From: Pirellula sp. SH-Sr6A
GTDB taxonomy: Bacteria; Planctomycetota; Planctomycetia; Pirellulales; Pirellulaceae
Assembly (NCBI RefSeq): GCF_001610875.1
Contig: NZ_CP011272.1
Location: forward strand, 2,585,988-2,649,987
DNA length: 64,000 nt
Direction: 5' to 3'
Positions 1 through 8,446 of the stretch are shown here, piece after piece. Every line of letters begins with the position of its first letter. The stretch's first letter is position 1. The notes under the pieces were generated by a model. The model saw only the letters and a program-made list of their open reading frames with translations. It made no database searches and was not told where the DNA came from. The position numbers were made by a program, and so were the translations under genes.

Positions 1-79
1 ACCGGCGATCGACGGATCGATTGTCGTTTGAAAAAACGTTAGTGAACATTCACAACCACTTAGCAAGGAGTGCTCGAAA

Positions 80-763
80 GTGCATTTTCGAATTTCTCTC
101 GCGACCGTCGCTCTGATGGGGATTTGCTCAGCCTCCGCAATGGCACAAGCACCCGCCGCGAACGTTCCGCCCTCCCAACCTCCGAAGACGGGCGCATGCT
201 CGGTAGCCTTGGTCGATGTCGGCTTCCTCTTGAAAAATCATCCCACGATGACTGCGGAGTTGGACAAGATCAAAGCGGAGATGCAAGCAGCCCAAGACCA
301 AATCGAAGCTCGCCGCAAAGAACTTCTTACCCAAAGCGAAGCGATTGGCAAGAACCTCGAATCCTCAAGCCCCGAATTCAAGCAAAAGCAAGAAGAACTG
401 CTCAACGCCGAAAGCAAGCTTCGCGTCGACTTCATGGGCAAAGAAAAGGAATTTGCAGAAAAGCAAGCTGGCGTGGTTTACAAGTCCTATCAAGACATCA
501 CCACGGCGATCAGCACAGTTGCCGGTGCATACAAATACGATCTGGTTTTGCGATTTAGCAAAGAACAAAACGAAATGGACTACAAGAAGCCACGCACTGT
601 GGACTTCGGAATCCAACGCGATGTGATTTACCAAGCACCAGGAATGGATGTAACCGACTACGTTTTGTACGTTCTGCGTACCAATGTCCAGGCGTCCGCG
701 GGCACCGCCAAACCTGCTGTACCTCAAACCGCGAGCCGACCCGGTGTCGGACCGCAACGGTAG
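80..763 (+). CDS. OmpH/Skp-family periplasmic chaperone
   Basis: This 227-residue protein probably escorts outer-membrane proteins through the periplasm. It starts with a signal peptide (about residues 1-22, ending in an ASAMA-type cleavage site), then a proline-rich spacer, then a long charged helical region (about 50-140) rich in Lys, Glu and Gln, as in the Skp coiled-coil arms. The GTG start at 80 is chosen because AAGGAG lies 9 bases upstream and the signal peptide begins there. The proline/alanine-rich C-terminal tail is longer than in enterobacterial Skp. It sits just upstream of lpxC and lpxA, the usual neighbourhood for OmpH-like genes. Family membership rests on architecture and context, since Skp sequences diverge quickly. 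Confidence 0.85.
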   Translation: MHFRISLATVALMGICSASAMAQAPAANVPPSQPPKTGACSVALVDVGFLLKNHPTMTAELDKIKAEMQAAQDQIEARRKELLTQSEAIGKNLESSSPEFKQKQEELLNAESKLRVDFMGKEKEFAEKQAGVVYKSYQDITTAISTVAGAYKYDLVLRFSKEQNEMDYKKPRTVDFGIQRDVIYQAPGMDVTDYVLYVLRTNVQASAGTAKPAVPQTASRPGVGPQR

Positions 764-933
764 TCTTCCGTCGCGTAAAGACCGTCGAATGGACTCCATC
801 GTTCGACGGATAGGACCTGCTGCAGGAGTTCCATCCTGTAGCGTCCAATCAAGCCCATTGCGAGCAACAAGATGTCGCTCTGCTTTCCAAACAAGTCGTT
901 ACCCCTAAGGTTCGAAACGGATTTCGGCCTCGC

Positions 934-1839
934 ATGCAGCCACTACGATTCCAACAAACAATTGAGCACGTCACCCGCGTCAGCGGGCGTGGCTATTGGT
1001 CCGGACGTGCCAATACGTTGACCTTCCAGCCGGCACCGGCAGGAACGGGAATCGTCTTTCGGCGTAATGACTTGCCGGGCCATCCGACGATCGAAGCCCA
1101 TGCAGCCCGCCGTCGCGAAACCCAATTGCGAACCACGCTCGAGCAATCCGGCGCGCACGTTGAAATGGTCGAGCACGTGCTCGCCGCACTCTACGCGCTC
1201 GACATCGACAATTGCATCGTCGAGTGCGACGCTCCCGAAATGCCTGGCATGGACGGCAGTTCGCTCGCCTTTGCCCTGGCGATCGAACAAGCGGGTGTGC
1301 GATGCCAATTCGAGCCCACCCACTCGGTGGTGATCGAAGAGACTATCAAACTCGGGGATGATCAGCAGTGGATCATGGCGATCCCATCTGCAGATCCCGG
1401 AATGACCATCCGCTACGAATTGGACTACGGCCACTCGAGCAGCATTCCCAAATCCGAATCGACCCTCCCGGTCGACCGATCTACCTTCACTCGGCACATC
1501 GCCCCCGCGCGAACGTTCCTCGAGGAGCATGAAGCCAAGATGCTTCAAACAAAGGGGATCGCCTCCCACGTTACTTATCAAGACCTTGTTGTCTTCGGTT
1601 CCGACGGGCCGATCGATAATTCGCTTCGCTTCGACGACGAATGCTCGCGCCACAAATTGCTGGACGTGGTCGGCGATTTGGCCCTTTGCGGGTGGAGAAT
1701 CCAAGGAAAAGTCATCGCGCATCGGAGCGGACACCGATTGAACGGCATGCTCGCCGCAGCATTGTTCGAGACGGGACGCGCTCAACAGTTCCAATCGTCC
1801 CTAAATCATAAAACTCATGTCGCGAGGAACGCAGCTTGA
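934..1839 (+). CDS. lpxC: UDP-3-O-acyl-N-acetylglucosamine deacetylase LpxC
   Basis: LpxC is the zinc-dependent committed step of lipid A synthesis in the cytoplasm. The zinc and catalytic residues are all visible: E80-H81 in EHVLAALYALDIDN, H240 and D244 in HKLLDVVGD, and H267 in SGHRLN. These lie a constant two residues later than their E. coli equivalents. At 301 residues it has the normal size, with no dehydratase fusion. The ATG at 934 is the first plausible start. The lpxA gene follows 64 bases downstream on the same strand, so the two are likely co-expressed, while 170 bases separate lpxC from the chaperone gene. An active enzyme would indicate a lipid A-type outer membrane. Confidence 0.97.
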   Translation: MQPLRFQQTIEHVTRVSGRGYWSGRANTLTFQPAPAGTGIVFRRNDLPGHPTIEAHAARRRETQLRTTLEQSGAHVEMVEHVLAALYALDIDNCIVECDAPEMPGMDGSSLAFALAIEQAGVRCQFEPTHSVVIEETIKLGDDQQWIMAIPSADPGMTIRYELDYGHSSSIPKSESTLPVDRSTFTRHIAPARTFLEEHEAKMLQTKGIASHVTYQDLVVFGSDGPIDNSLRFDDECSRHKLLDVVGDLALCGWRIQGKVIAHRSGHRLNGMLAAALFETGRAQQFQSSLNHKTHVARNAA

Positions 1840-1903
1840 TCCGCCTTCCAACGCATCATCACGTTTTTCGCACTAGATTGACGCTTAGTCTGGGAAGTGA
1901 ACC

Positions 1904-2740
1904 ATGCCAACAATCATAGCCCACACCGCTGTGGTAGATCCTCGCGCCGAACTCGATGACGATGTTCGCATCGGACATCATTGTGTCATCGGCGCCAATG
2001 CCAAGATCGGGCGTGGCACACGTCTCGAAAACAATGTCACGATCACCGGTCATTCCACCATTGGCCGAGACAACCGCTTCTTTCCCGGATGCGTGATCGG
2101 CGGCGAACCTCAGGATTTGTCCTACCAAGGATCGCCGACGCAAGTCATCATCGGAGACGGCAATGTCTTCCGCGAATGCGTCACCGTGAATCGCGGTACT
2201 GAGAAAGATGAAGGAATCACTCGCATCGGCCACAACTGCTATCTGATGGCCAACTCGCACATTGCCCACGATTGCTTGGTCGAGGATCGTGTTATCATGG
2301 CCAATACGGTCATGCTGGGCGGGCATGTGAAGGTCGAGCACGATGCTACCCTGAGCGGCGGAGTCGCGGTGCATCATTTTGCTTCGATCGGCTGTTACGC
2401 CTTTGTCAGCGGGCTGTCTCGAGTCCTACAAGACATTCCCCCTTTCATGCTCGCAGAAGGATTCCCGGCGCGACCTCGTTGTGTCAACGTCGTCGCCCTG
2501 AAGCGAAAGAACTTTTCGACCGCGTCCATTCGCGCCATTAGCGAAGCGCACAAGCTGCTTTACCGATCCAAAGTCGGTGTCAAGCATGCTCGTGAAATCC
2601 TGCAAGGCGATGGTGGGTTGATGCCCGAACTGGAAACTCTCTTCGCCTTCATCGACGAGTCCAACTTGGGCAAGCATGGTCGCGGACGGGACCGTCGAAG
2701 CTCCTCGAGCTCGGGCGGCGCGAGCGCTGCCGCTGCATAG
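1904..2740 (+). CDS. lpxA: Acyl-ACP--UDP-N-acetylglucosamine O-acyltransferase LpxA
   Basis: LpxA catalyses the first acylation of UDP-GlcNAc in lipid A synthesis. Residues 1-180 form a left-handed beta helix of hexapeptide repeats (for example VRIGHHCVIG, ATLSGGVAV). The catalytic histidine corresponds to H122 in HIAHDC, and the AVHHF motif follows at about 155-159. The C-terminal helical region contains the family signature around ALKRKNFS and KLLYRSK. At 278 residues it is slightly longer than E. coli LpxA because of a Ser/Gly/Ala-rich tail (about 260-278). GGAAG lies just upstream of the ATG. The next gene, an oxidoreductase, starts 36 bases downstream. Confidence 0.96.
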   Translation: MPTIIAHTAVVDPRAELDDDVRIGHHCVIGANAKIGRGTRLENNVTITGHSTIGRDNRFFPGCVIGGEPQDLSYQGSPTQVIIGDGNVFRECVTVNRGTEKDEGITRIGHNCYLMANSHIAHDCLVEDRVIMANTVMLGGHVKVEHDATLSGGVAVHHFASIGCYAFVSGLSRVLQDIPPFMLAEGFPARPRCVNVVALKRKNFSTASIRAISEAHKLLYRSKVGVKHAREILQGDGGLMPELETLFAFIDESNLGKHGRGRDRRSSSSSGGASAAAA

Positions 2741-2776
2741 TTTCTGCTGAACCACCTCTAACGAATTCCACTCCAA

Positions 2777-3835
2777 ATGAGTATCGCAGGGAAGCTACCA
2801 CGTATCGCTGTTATCGGTGGCGGTCACCTCGGACGGATCCACGCGAAGCTCCTCGCGACGAACGACCAATGTCACTTCGTTGCAGTCGCCGATCCATCCG
2901 CAGCTTCCCGAGAACTGGTTCAATCGACGTTGAAACTGCCCACAGTGGAAGATTACCGCGATCTCGAACACCATATCGATGGCGCGGTCATCGCAGCTCC
3001 CACGTTTCTGCACCATGAAATCGGTCGTTGGTGCCTGGAACGGGGTGTCCATGTGTTCATGGAAAAACCGATCGCAGCTTCGACCGAACAAGCCCATGAA
3101 CTGGTGGTCTTGGCTTACGAAAACCATGCCACGCTACAAGTCGGACATGTCGAACGATTCAATCCCGCTTGGAAAGCCGTTTGCTCCACCACCCGAAGTG
3201 AGTCGGTGCGTTACATCGAAGCCGTGCGCGAAGGAGTCTACTCAGGACGCAGTACCGATATCGGTATCGTGATGGATCTCATGATCCATGACATCGATCT
3301 GATCCTCAGCCTGATCCAATCGCCTGTCGAACAAGTCCAAGCGTACGGATGGCAAGTGCTCGGACAGCACGAGGACTTTGCCGTCGCGCAACTCCGGTTC
3401 CGCAATGGCGCCATGGCGCAACTCCGCGCTTCGCGAATCGCAGAGTCGCCCAAGCGGGCAATGAGCCTCTACAGTGAGGATGGCGTCCAACACATCGACT
3501 TCGGTTCCAGCCATATCATTGCGATCGAAGCTCGAGACGAAGTGAAACGGGGAGAACGACTCGCCGATGCGCTCCCTCCCGATGCGCGATCCAAGGTGAA
3601 GGATGAGCTCTTCGAATCCTGGTTGCATCGGACCGAAATCCAACCCGCTGCTCACAACGCGATCGGACTTGAGCATTCAGAGTTCATCCAATCGATGCGC
3701 ACCGGTGAGCCGGTTACCGTCTCCGGCCACGCCGGCACGGCCGCCCTCAGCGTCGCTCGTGAAATCCTCGACGCAATGGAGAGGAACAAACAGTCCGCTT
3801 CTCTGTCCCCATCCCCGATCCGGATCGCGGCCTAA
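2777..3835 (+). CDS. Gfo/Idh/MocA-family NAD(P)-dependent oxidoreductase
   Basis: The protein has an N-terminal Rossmann fold with a GGGHLGRIHA dinucleotide-binding loop (about residues 14-23) and the hallmark EKP motif in FMEKPIA (about 95-101). The C-terminal alpha/beta domain includes a DLMIHDIDLIL segment. It is 352 residues, typical for the family. It lies 36 bases after lpxA, so a role in modifying a nucleotide sugar for the outer membrane is attractive. GnnA, which oxidises UDP-GlcNAc in some lpxA clusters, belongs to this family. No GnnB-like aminotransferase is present in the window, so that assignment is only a possibility. The exact substrate cannot be read from the sequence. Confidence 0.9.
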   Translation: MSIAGKLPRIAVIGGGHLGRIHAKLLATNDQCHFVAVADPSAASRELVQSTLKLPTVEDYRDLEHHIDGAVIAAPTFLHHEIGRWCLERGVHVFMEKPIAASTEQAHELVVLAYENHATLQVGHVERFNPAWKAVCSTTRSESVRYIEAVREGVYSGRSTDIGIVMDLMIHDIDLILSLIQSPVEQVQAYGWQVLGQHEDFAVAQLRFRNGAMAQLRASRIAESPKRAMSLYSEDGVQHIDFGSSHIIAIEARDEVKRGERLADALPPDARSKVKDELFESWLHRTEIQPAAHNAIGLEHSEFIQSMRTGEPVTVSGHAGTAALSVAREILDAMERNKQSASLSPSPIRIAA

Positions 3836-3856
3836 GCCATCCACGGCCAACGGAAC

Positions 3857-5608
3857 CTACTCTTCGCCCAACTCCGCGGAGAATTTCTGTCGTAGCTTGC
3901 GAATGCGAATGCGATTCCCAGCCGCCTGAGGCGACGCCTCGAATTTATATTCTGCTTCGGCCTGCTTCGGTTGCCCGGTTCGCTCGTACATGCGACCTAG
4001 CAAGTAGTGGGCATGGGCATGCCACTTCTGCGTTCCTTCGACATCGAGCGTTCGCTTCTGCAACCAGTCGATCGCAGTCTCCGGTTTGTTCAAATCGCCA
4101 TTTGCCATGGCGGCAAAGATCCCGATATCGAACTTGGATCGACGAAAGAAACCCTGCGCTTGGAGCAACCGCATCTCAAATCGTTCGATCGGCTCGTAGG
4201 GGCTACGGACGATTCCAAGCTCTTGCTGGATCGCTCGATCGGTCATCAATTCTTTCAGCGTTTGCTCGTCGACGCGAAAGTCCATGTAAGTCCGCAGCGC
4301 ACCATCCGCTTCCACCGTGCTTTCAAATTGCCCATTGAAATGCAATTGCCGCGCGCGACTGATGGGAGTGTCCATAATGAACACACCATGCTGATCCATA
4401 TACTGCATCGAAAATGGCGATTGCTCGTCCAATCTTTGGCGCAGCGAGATGTTATAAACGTGACTCAGCCACGGGACATTCCAGAGCCGAATGGAAAGCG
4501 TTTCATCCAGCTTTTGAATTCGCTGTTCCAAGGCATCGGCATCCATGCTGATCCGAATTCGATTATCACCCGCGAGAGAACGTTGGAGCGTGAACATCGA
4601 ACGAAAAACAGCGAACGGTTCGCAGTCGATCATCGCAATCAGCTTGCTCAAGTCCGCTTGCTCTACGGGATATTCGAAGAACCCCGCGATCTTCGCGCGT
4701 CGCAAAACCTGCGGATTGCTTTTGGCTTCTCGAAGGGTCGCAATCCCATCCCCCGACTGACTGGGAATGGGCATTCCCCACTGCGGTTCGAATAGGTAGA
4801 GCTCCTCGCCGATCGGTACCCCGATGCACCAGGGTCTCACCGAGGCGTTCTCGACGGCGCCAGAAGGACTGGGCAACGCCAGCACCACACAATCGATTCC
4901 CTGCGAAAAAAGCAACTGCGTGAACACCCGCCCCCGCTGCCAGCGATCCCCGCGAGCGAACATCATTGTCTGCCACGGCAGCTGCCGATAGATCAGCGCG
5001 TTGTCCGAGATGGGAAGATCCGGATTCGTCAGCAATTGCTCGACGTCTTTGGGTGCACCCTCCATCGCCACATTGCAAATCGTCCAATCAAAGAGCTTGA
5101 GTGCCGTCTCCAACCGCAGCCCTTCTTCCGGTGGGAGTGTCTTTTGCTGGGCCGCGAGCCAGTCCAGGAAAAGGCCGTCCCGGTACGGCTGCTCGAGAAC
5201 CCACCGGGCGACTTGGCTGAGCATCTGGCACTGCAGCAAGTATTCGCATTCCGGTTCGCCGAATTCGATGTCCTTCATCCGTTTCGAAAAGTCGATCGTG
5301 AGAAGGCTGGGAGCAATTGAATTGAGCAACTCCGGAGACTTCCATTCCGGAGGATTCTGAATGCTCTTGGACCACGTGTTGAGTTGGTAGCGAATCTCCT
5401 TCAGCGCAGCGATTCGATCCAGTCGAATCAATTGAGGCAGGTATCGAAAGGCTTCGCGAATCGTATCCTTCCGTTCCTGCGACAATGTCTTAGCCGCCTG
5501 AATCTGCTGCAGCTCTCGCTGATTCTTGTTTTCACATCCAGTTATGAGCAGGGATGCGACCGCCAGACATCCCGCGAAAACAGAGTTTGTTACGAATCGT
5601 CGTGTCAT
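3857..5608 (-). CDS. Predicted lipoprotein with C-terminal TPR-like region, unknown function
   Basis: This 583-residue protein has a lipoprotein signal peptide: basic MTRR, a hydrophobic stretch and a lipobox LLITGC (cysteine about residue 25). It should therefore be anchored on a membrane facing the periplasm. The middle (about 200-300) resembles a transglutaminase-like fold in its spacing of aromatic and Cys/Asp residues (for example QGIDCVVLALPS), but no convincing catalytic triad is visible. The last ~100 residues contain tetratricopeptide-like helices (HAHYLLGRMYERTGQPKQAE). It ends convergently 21 bases from the oxidoreductase gene and lies 45 bases downstream of kdsA on the same strand, suggesting co-transcription with kdsA. 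Confidence 0.8.
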   Translation of the reverse strand: MTRRFVTNSVFAGCLAVASLLITGCENKNQRELQQIQAAKTLSQERKDTIREAFRYLPQLIRLDRIAALKEIRYQLNTWSKSIQNPPEWKSPELLNSIAPSLLTIDFSKRMKDIEFGEPECEYLLQCQMLSQVARWVLEQPYRDGLFLDWLAAQQKTLPPEEGLRLETALKLFDWTICNVAMEGAPKDVEQLLTNPDLPISDNALIYRQLPWQTMMFARGDRWQRGRVFTQLLFSQGIDCVVLALPSPSGAVENASVRPWCIGVPIGEELYLFEPQWGMPIPSQSGDGIATLREAKSNPQVLRRAKIAGFFEYPVEQADLSKLIAMIDCEPFAVFRSMFTLQRSLAGDNRIRISMDADALEQRIQKLDETLSIRLWNVPWLSHVYNISLRQRLDEQSPFSMQYMDQHGVFIMDTPISRARQLHFNGQFESTVEADGALRTYMDFRVDEQTLKELMTDRAIQQELGIVRSPYEPIERFEMRLLQAQGFFRRSKFDIGIFAAMANGDLNKPETAIDWLQKRTLDVEGTQKWHAHAHYLLGRMYERTGQPKQAEAEYKFEASPQAAGNRIRIRKLRQKFSAELGEE

Positions 5609-5653
5609 AAGCTTAGGAGCGGCGAGGATGAGAAGGTGTGGCGGAACTGCGTA

Positions 5654-6478
5654 TTACGTTAACCAAGGTTTCGTGGTTCGCCAAATGGTATGGACCCGAC
5701 CCAGCACCCCTTCGAAGGCGTCGAGCGGGACCATATTAGGGCCATCGCTAGGGCTTTGACTCGGATCGGGATGCGTTTCAAAAAAGAGGCCGTCGACCCC
5801 AACCGCAGCCGCCGCACGGGCCAATGGCTCCACCATCGCTCGATTTCCACCGGTCGCTCCTCCGAGCCCACCTGGCTGTTGCACCGAATGGGTGGCGTCG
5901 AAAAGGACCGGAACGCCCAGTGCACGCATCGCCGGGAGTCCTGTCATATCATTGACCAACCGGCCATAGCCAAAAAACGTTCCACGCTCGCAAAGCGCCA
6001 GGCCCGGCGCGCCACTGCTCAAGGCCTTCTCCACGACGTATTGCATGTCCGAGGGTGCCATGAACTGCCCCTTCTTGACGTTGAGCGGGCGACCGGTAGC
6101 CGAGCAAGCCACGATGAGGTCGGTCTGCCTGGCGAGAAACGCCGGGATCTGAAGCAGATCGCAAACCTCCGCGACCCCGGCTGCTTGATCGGGCAAATGT
6201 ACGTCCGTGGTGACGGGGCAACCGATCCGGTCCTTCACCCTCGCGAGGATTTCCAACCCCGCATCGATCCCCGGTCCTCGATCCGCCTTGGCGCTGGTTC
6301 GATTCGCTTTGTCAAACGAACCCTTAAAGACGTATGCAATATCCATCGCGTCGCACATCGCCTGCACTTGCTCTGCGATCTGCAGACACAGATCGAGCGA
6401 TTGCAGGACGCATGGACCTGCGATCAGCAACATGCGATCGGAGGGGATTGTATGGTGGCCGATCGTGAAGCACTTCAT
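5654..6478 (-). CDS. kdsA: 3-deoxy-8-phosphooctulonate (KDO-8-phosphate) synthase
   Basis: KdsA condenses phosphoenolpyruvate with arabinose-5-phosphate to make KDO-8-phosphate, the precursor of the lipopolysaccharide inner-core sugar. The 274-residue protein shows the family's AGPCVLQS near the N-terminus, [12 protein letters not shown] (about 51-62), TDVHLP (about 94-99), [10 protein letters not shown] (about 200-209), and a C-terminal [18 protein letters not shown] segment. Normal bacterial KdsA is about 280 residues, so it is full length. With lpxC and lpxA nearby, the lipid A/KDO pathway is partly clustered here. The ATG at 6478 is preceded by a suitably placed GGGTGA-like ribosome site. 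Confidence 0.96.
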   Translation of the reverse strand: MKCFTIGHHTIPSDRMLLIAGPCVLQSLDLCLQIAEQVQAMCDAMDIAYVFKGSFDKANRTSAKADRGPGIDAGLEILARVKDRIGCPVTTDVHLPDQAAGVAEVCDLLQIPAFLARQTDLIVACSATGRPLNVKKGQFMAPSDMQYVVEKALSSGAPGLALCERGTFFGYGRLVNDMTGLPAMRALGVPVLFDATHSVQQPGGLGGATGGNRAMVEPLARAAAAVGVDGLFFETHPDPSQSPSDGPNMVPLDAFEGVLGRVHTIWRTTKPWLT

Positions 6479-6527
6479 CGTTTGTCACCCTTCCTGGCAG
6501 CGGAATTCATGGGTCTCCCTACAATAG

Positions 6528-6557
6528 AAAAAGGTCGCAAGATGATCTCCTGCGACC
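6528..6557 (-). terminator. Rho-independent terminator of the RNase E/G transcript
   Basis: Read on the minus strand, a perfect 7-bp stem (GGTCGCA / TGCGACC, positions 6557-6551 and 6539-6533) is followed directly by five T residues (6532-6528). It lies about 85 bases past the RNase E/G stop codon and just before kdsA, separating the two transcripts. Confidence 0.8.
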
Positions 6558-6642
6558 CTGTCAGCCTATAACCGAATGCGAGCGCGCGAAGGACTGATGG
6601 GTCAGCCGATCGCTGCCTGCAGTGGACAGCCGGTTGCCGACC

Positions 6643-8322
6643 CTACGCCCGTTCGCTTAAGAACGGCAGTGGGATCAAGGTCCCGTCTCTATCGCGACAC
6701 TCGAGATCCAGATGCTCGGGGAACAATGTATCGCTACCGAGAATCAAGATATTCACGCCGGTCGATTCCTCGAGCTTGATCAAGTCTCTACGCTTCCGGT
6801 TGTTGAGATACGCGGCAACGTTCTCACTGACTTTGACGACCACCCGGGCAGCATTCGACATCTGGCAAGCCATCATGATCAACCGAGTTACTTCGATCGA
6901 CATGCTTTCGGCTGTCTTCACCAGCGATCGGCCTCGGCAGCAAGGACAATCCTCGTAAACGCTTCGCTTGAAACTGGGGCGAATACGTTGCCGTGTCATC
7001 TCGATCAATCCAAACGGACTGGTGCGTAGGATCTTGGTCCTCGCTCGATCGCGTTTCATCGCGTCGCGCAACGTCTTCTCCACTTTGCGCCGATGGCTTT
7101 CTCTTCGCATATCGATGAAGTCATTGACGATGACCCCCCCCAAGTCGCGGAGACGCAACTGTCTCGCGATTTCCTTGGCAGCCGCGACGTTGAGGTGGTA
7201 CGCGTTTTCCTCCGCGTTCTCCTCTCCTCCACGGAAATTACCGCTGTTCACGTCGACCGCGACGAGCGCTTCGGTTTGGTCGATCACGATCGAGCCACCA
7301 CCCTTGAGCGGAACCACACGCTGGTGGATCCGAGCGATCTCCTGCTCCAATTTGTAATGGTGGAAGAGAGGTTCTTTGCGATCGTACTTCTGAAGACGAT
7401 CGGCAAAGCGGGGCATGACAAGCTCCAGAAACTCTTTGGCTCGGTTGTACGCGTTTTCTTCGTCGATGATCAATGTGTCGATGTCATCGGTGAAGGTATC
7501 GCGAATCGTTCGGATCATGATGTCGCTTTCTTCGTAGACATCGCAGGGAGCTGGCGTGCTCTTGATCCGCTTGACAATCACCTTCCACAATCGGAGGAGG
7601 TACGCAACGTCTCGGGACAATTCTTTGCGAGTCCGTTCTTGGCCGGCGGTGCGTACGATGAAGCCGACCCCCTTGGGGAGTTGCAGTTCGAGCATCATGC
7701 TTCGCAGCTTGCGTCGCTCGTCTTCGTCTTCGATCTTGCGGCTGACGCCGACTCGCCCGAGGGCGGGCATCAGAACGAGATAACGGCCTGGGATACTGAT
7801 GTAGGTCGAGAGAGTAGGGCCTTTGGTGCCGATCCCCTCTTTGATGACTTGCACCAGAACCTCGTCACCTCGTTTGAAGATTTCTTGGATCGGCGGCTTG
7901 AACCGAGGTCGACCGCTGCGGAGTTTTCCGCCGCGCTGTCGCGAATGACGTCCGTTCCGTTTTCCTTGTTCGGACGATTCTTCTTCGGCTTCTTCGTCCT
8001 GTTCATCGTCCACGCCCGGATAATGGCCATCCATGATCTCATCGGGATCGTAGCCAGCTTGGCGGAAGTATTGCGGTTCGATATCGCTGATATGGAGGAA
8101 TCCGTTGCGTCCGACGCCGAAGTCGACGAAGGCAGCTTGGATGCTCGGTTCGATATTGACGATTTTCCCTTTGTAGATGTTCCCTACCCAATTGTTTTGG
8201 CTGGTCCGTTCGGTGTAGAGTTCTTCCAGAACTCCGTCTTCCAGCAGGGCAATGCGGCACTCCTCCATTTGGGAGACATTGATCAGCATTTCCTTTTTCA
8301 TCGAGGCTTGGTTCCTTTCCAT
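6643..8322 (-). CDS. rng: Ribonuclease E/G family endoribonuclease
   Basis: The protein processes RNA (mRNA decay, rRNA maturation) in the cytoplasm. An N-terminal S1-like RNA-binding domain is present (NWVGNIYKGKIVNIEPSIQA, GRNGFLHISDI), interrupted by an acidic low-complexity insert (DDEQDEEAEEESSEQGKR). The catalytic core has the two metal-binding aspartates in VAVDVNSGNF and NDFIDMRRE. The zinc-link CPCCRGRS is near the C-terminus. About 560 residues is closer to RNase G than to full RNase E, as no degradosome scaffold follows. An upstream extension to 8421 is open, but the ATG at 8322 (MERNQASMKK) has AAGGA seven bases upstream; ATG 8301 is an alternative. It is the last gene of the PTS block. 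Confidence 0.93.
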   Translation of the reverse strand: MERNQASMKKEMLINVSQMEECRIALLEDGVLEELYTERTSQNNWVGNIYKGKIVNIEPSIQAAFVDFGVGRNGFLHISDIEPQYFRQAGYDPDEIMDGHYPGVDDEQDEEAEEESSEQGKRNGRHSRQRGGKLRSGRPRFKPPIQEIFKRGDEVLVQVIKEGIGTKGPTLSTYISIPGRYLVLMPALGRVGVSRKIEDEDERRKLRSMMLELQLPKGVGFIVRTAGQERTRKELSRDVAYLLRLWKVIVKRIKSTPAPCDVYEESDIMIRTIRDTFTDDIDTLIIDEENAYNRAKEFLELVMPRFADRLQKYDRKEPLFHHYKLEQEIARIHQRVVPLKGGGSIVIDQTEALVAVDVNSGNFRGGEENAEENAYHLNVAAAKEIARQLRLRDLGGVIVNDFIDMRRESHRRKVEKTLRDAMKRDRARTKILRTSPFGLIEMTRQRIRPSFKRSVYEDCPCCRGRSLVKTAESMSIEVTRLIMMACQMSNAARVVVKVSENVAAYLNNRKRRDLIKLEESTGVNILILGSDTLFPEHLDLECRDRDGTLIPLPFLSERA

Positions 8323-8446
8323 CGCTTCGTCCTTGAAAAGAGCATCGCGAGTGTATCCAGTTGGATTCTTGTCCTCGGCGTCTTGTCGATCGCTTATGGA
8401 GGAGCGACATCGAAGCGTCAAATTTCAAATGGTTGTACTTGGATCG

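Noticed and set aside
1-79. 3' end of a BamA-like gene before the chaperone
   Set aside because: Too short to identify; the short open frames lack a clear BamA C-terminal signature.
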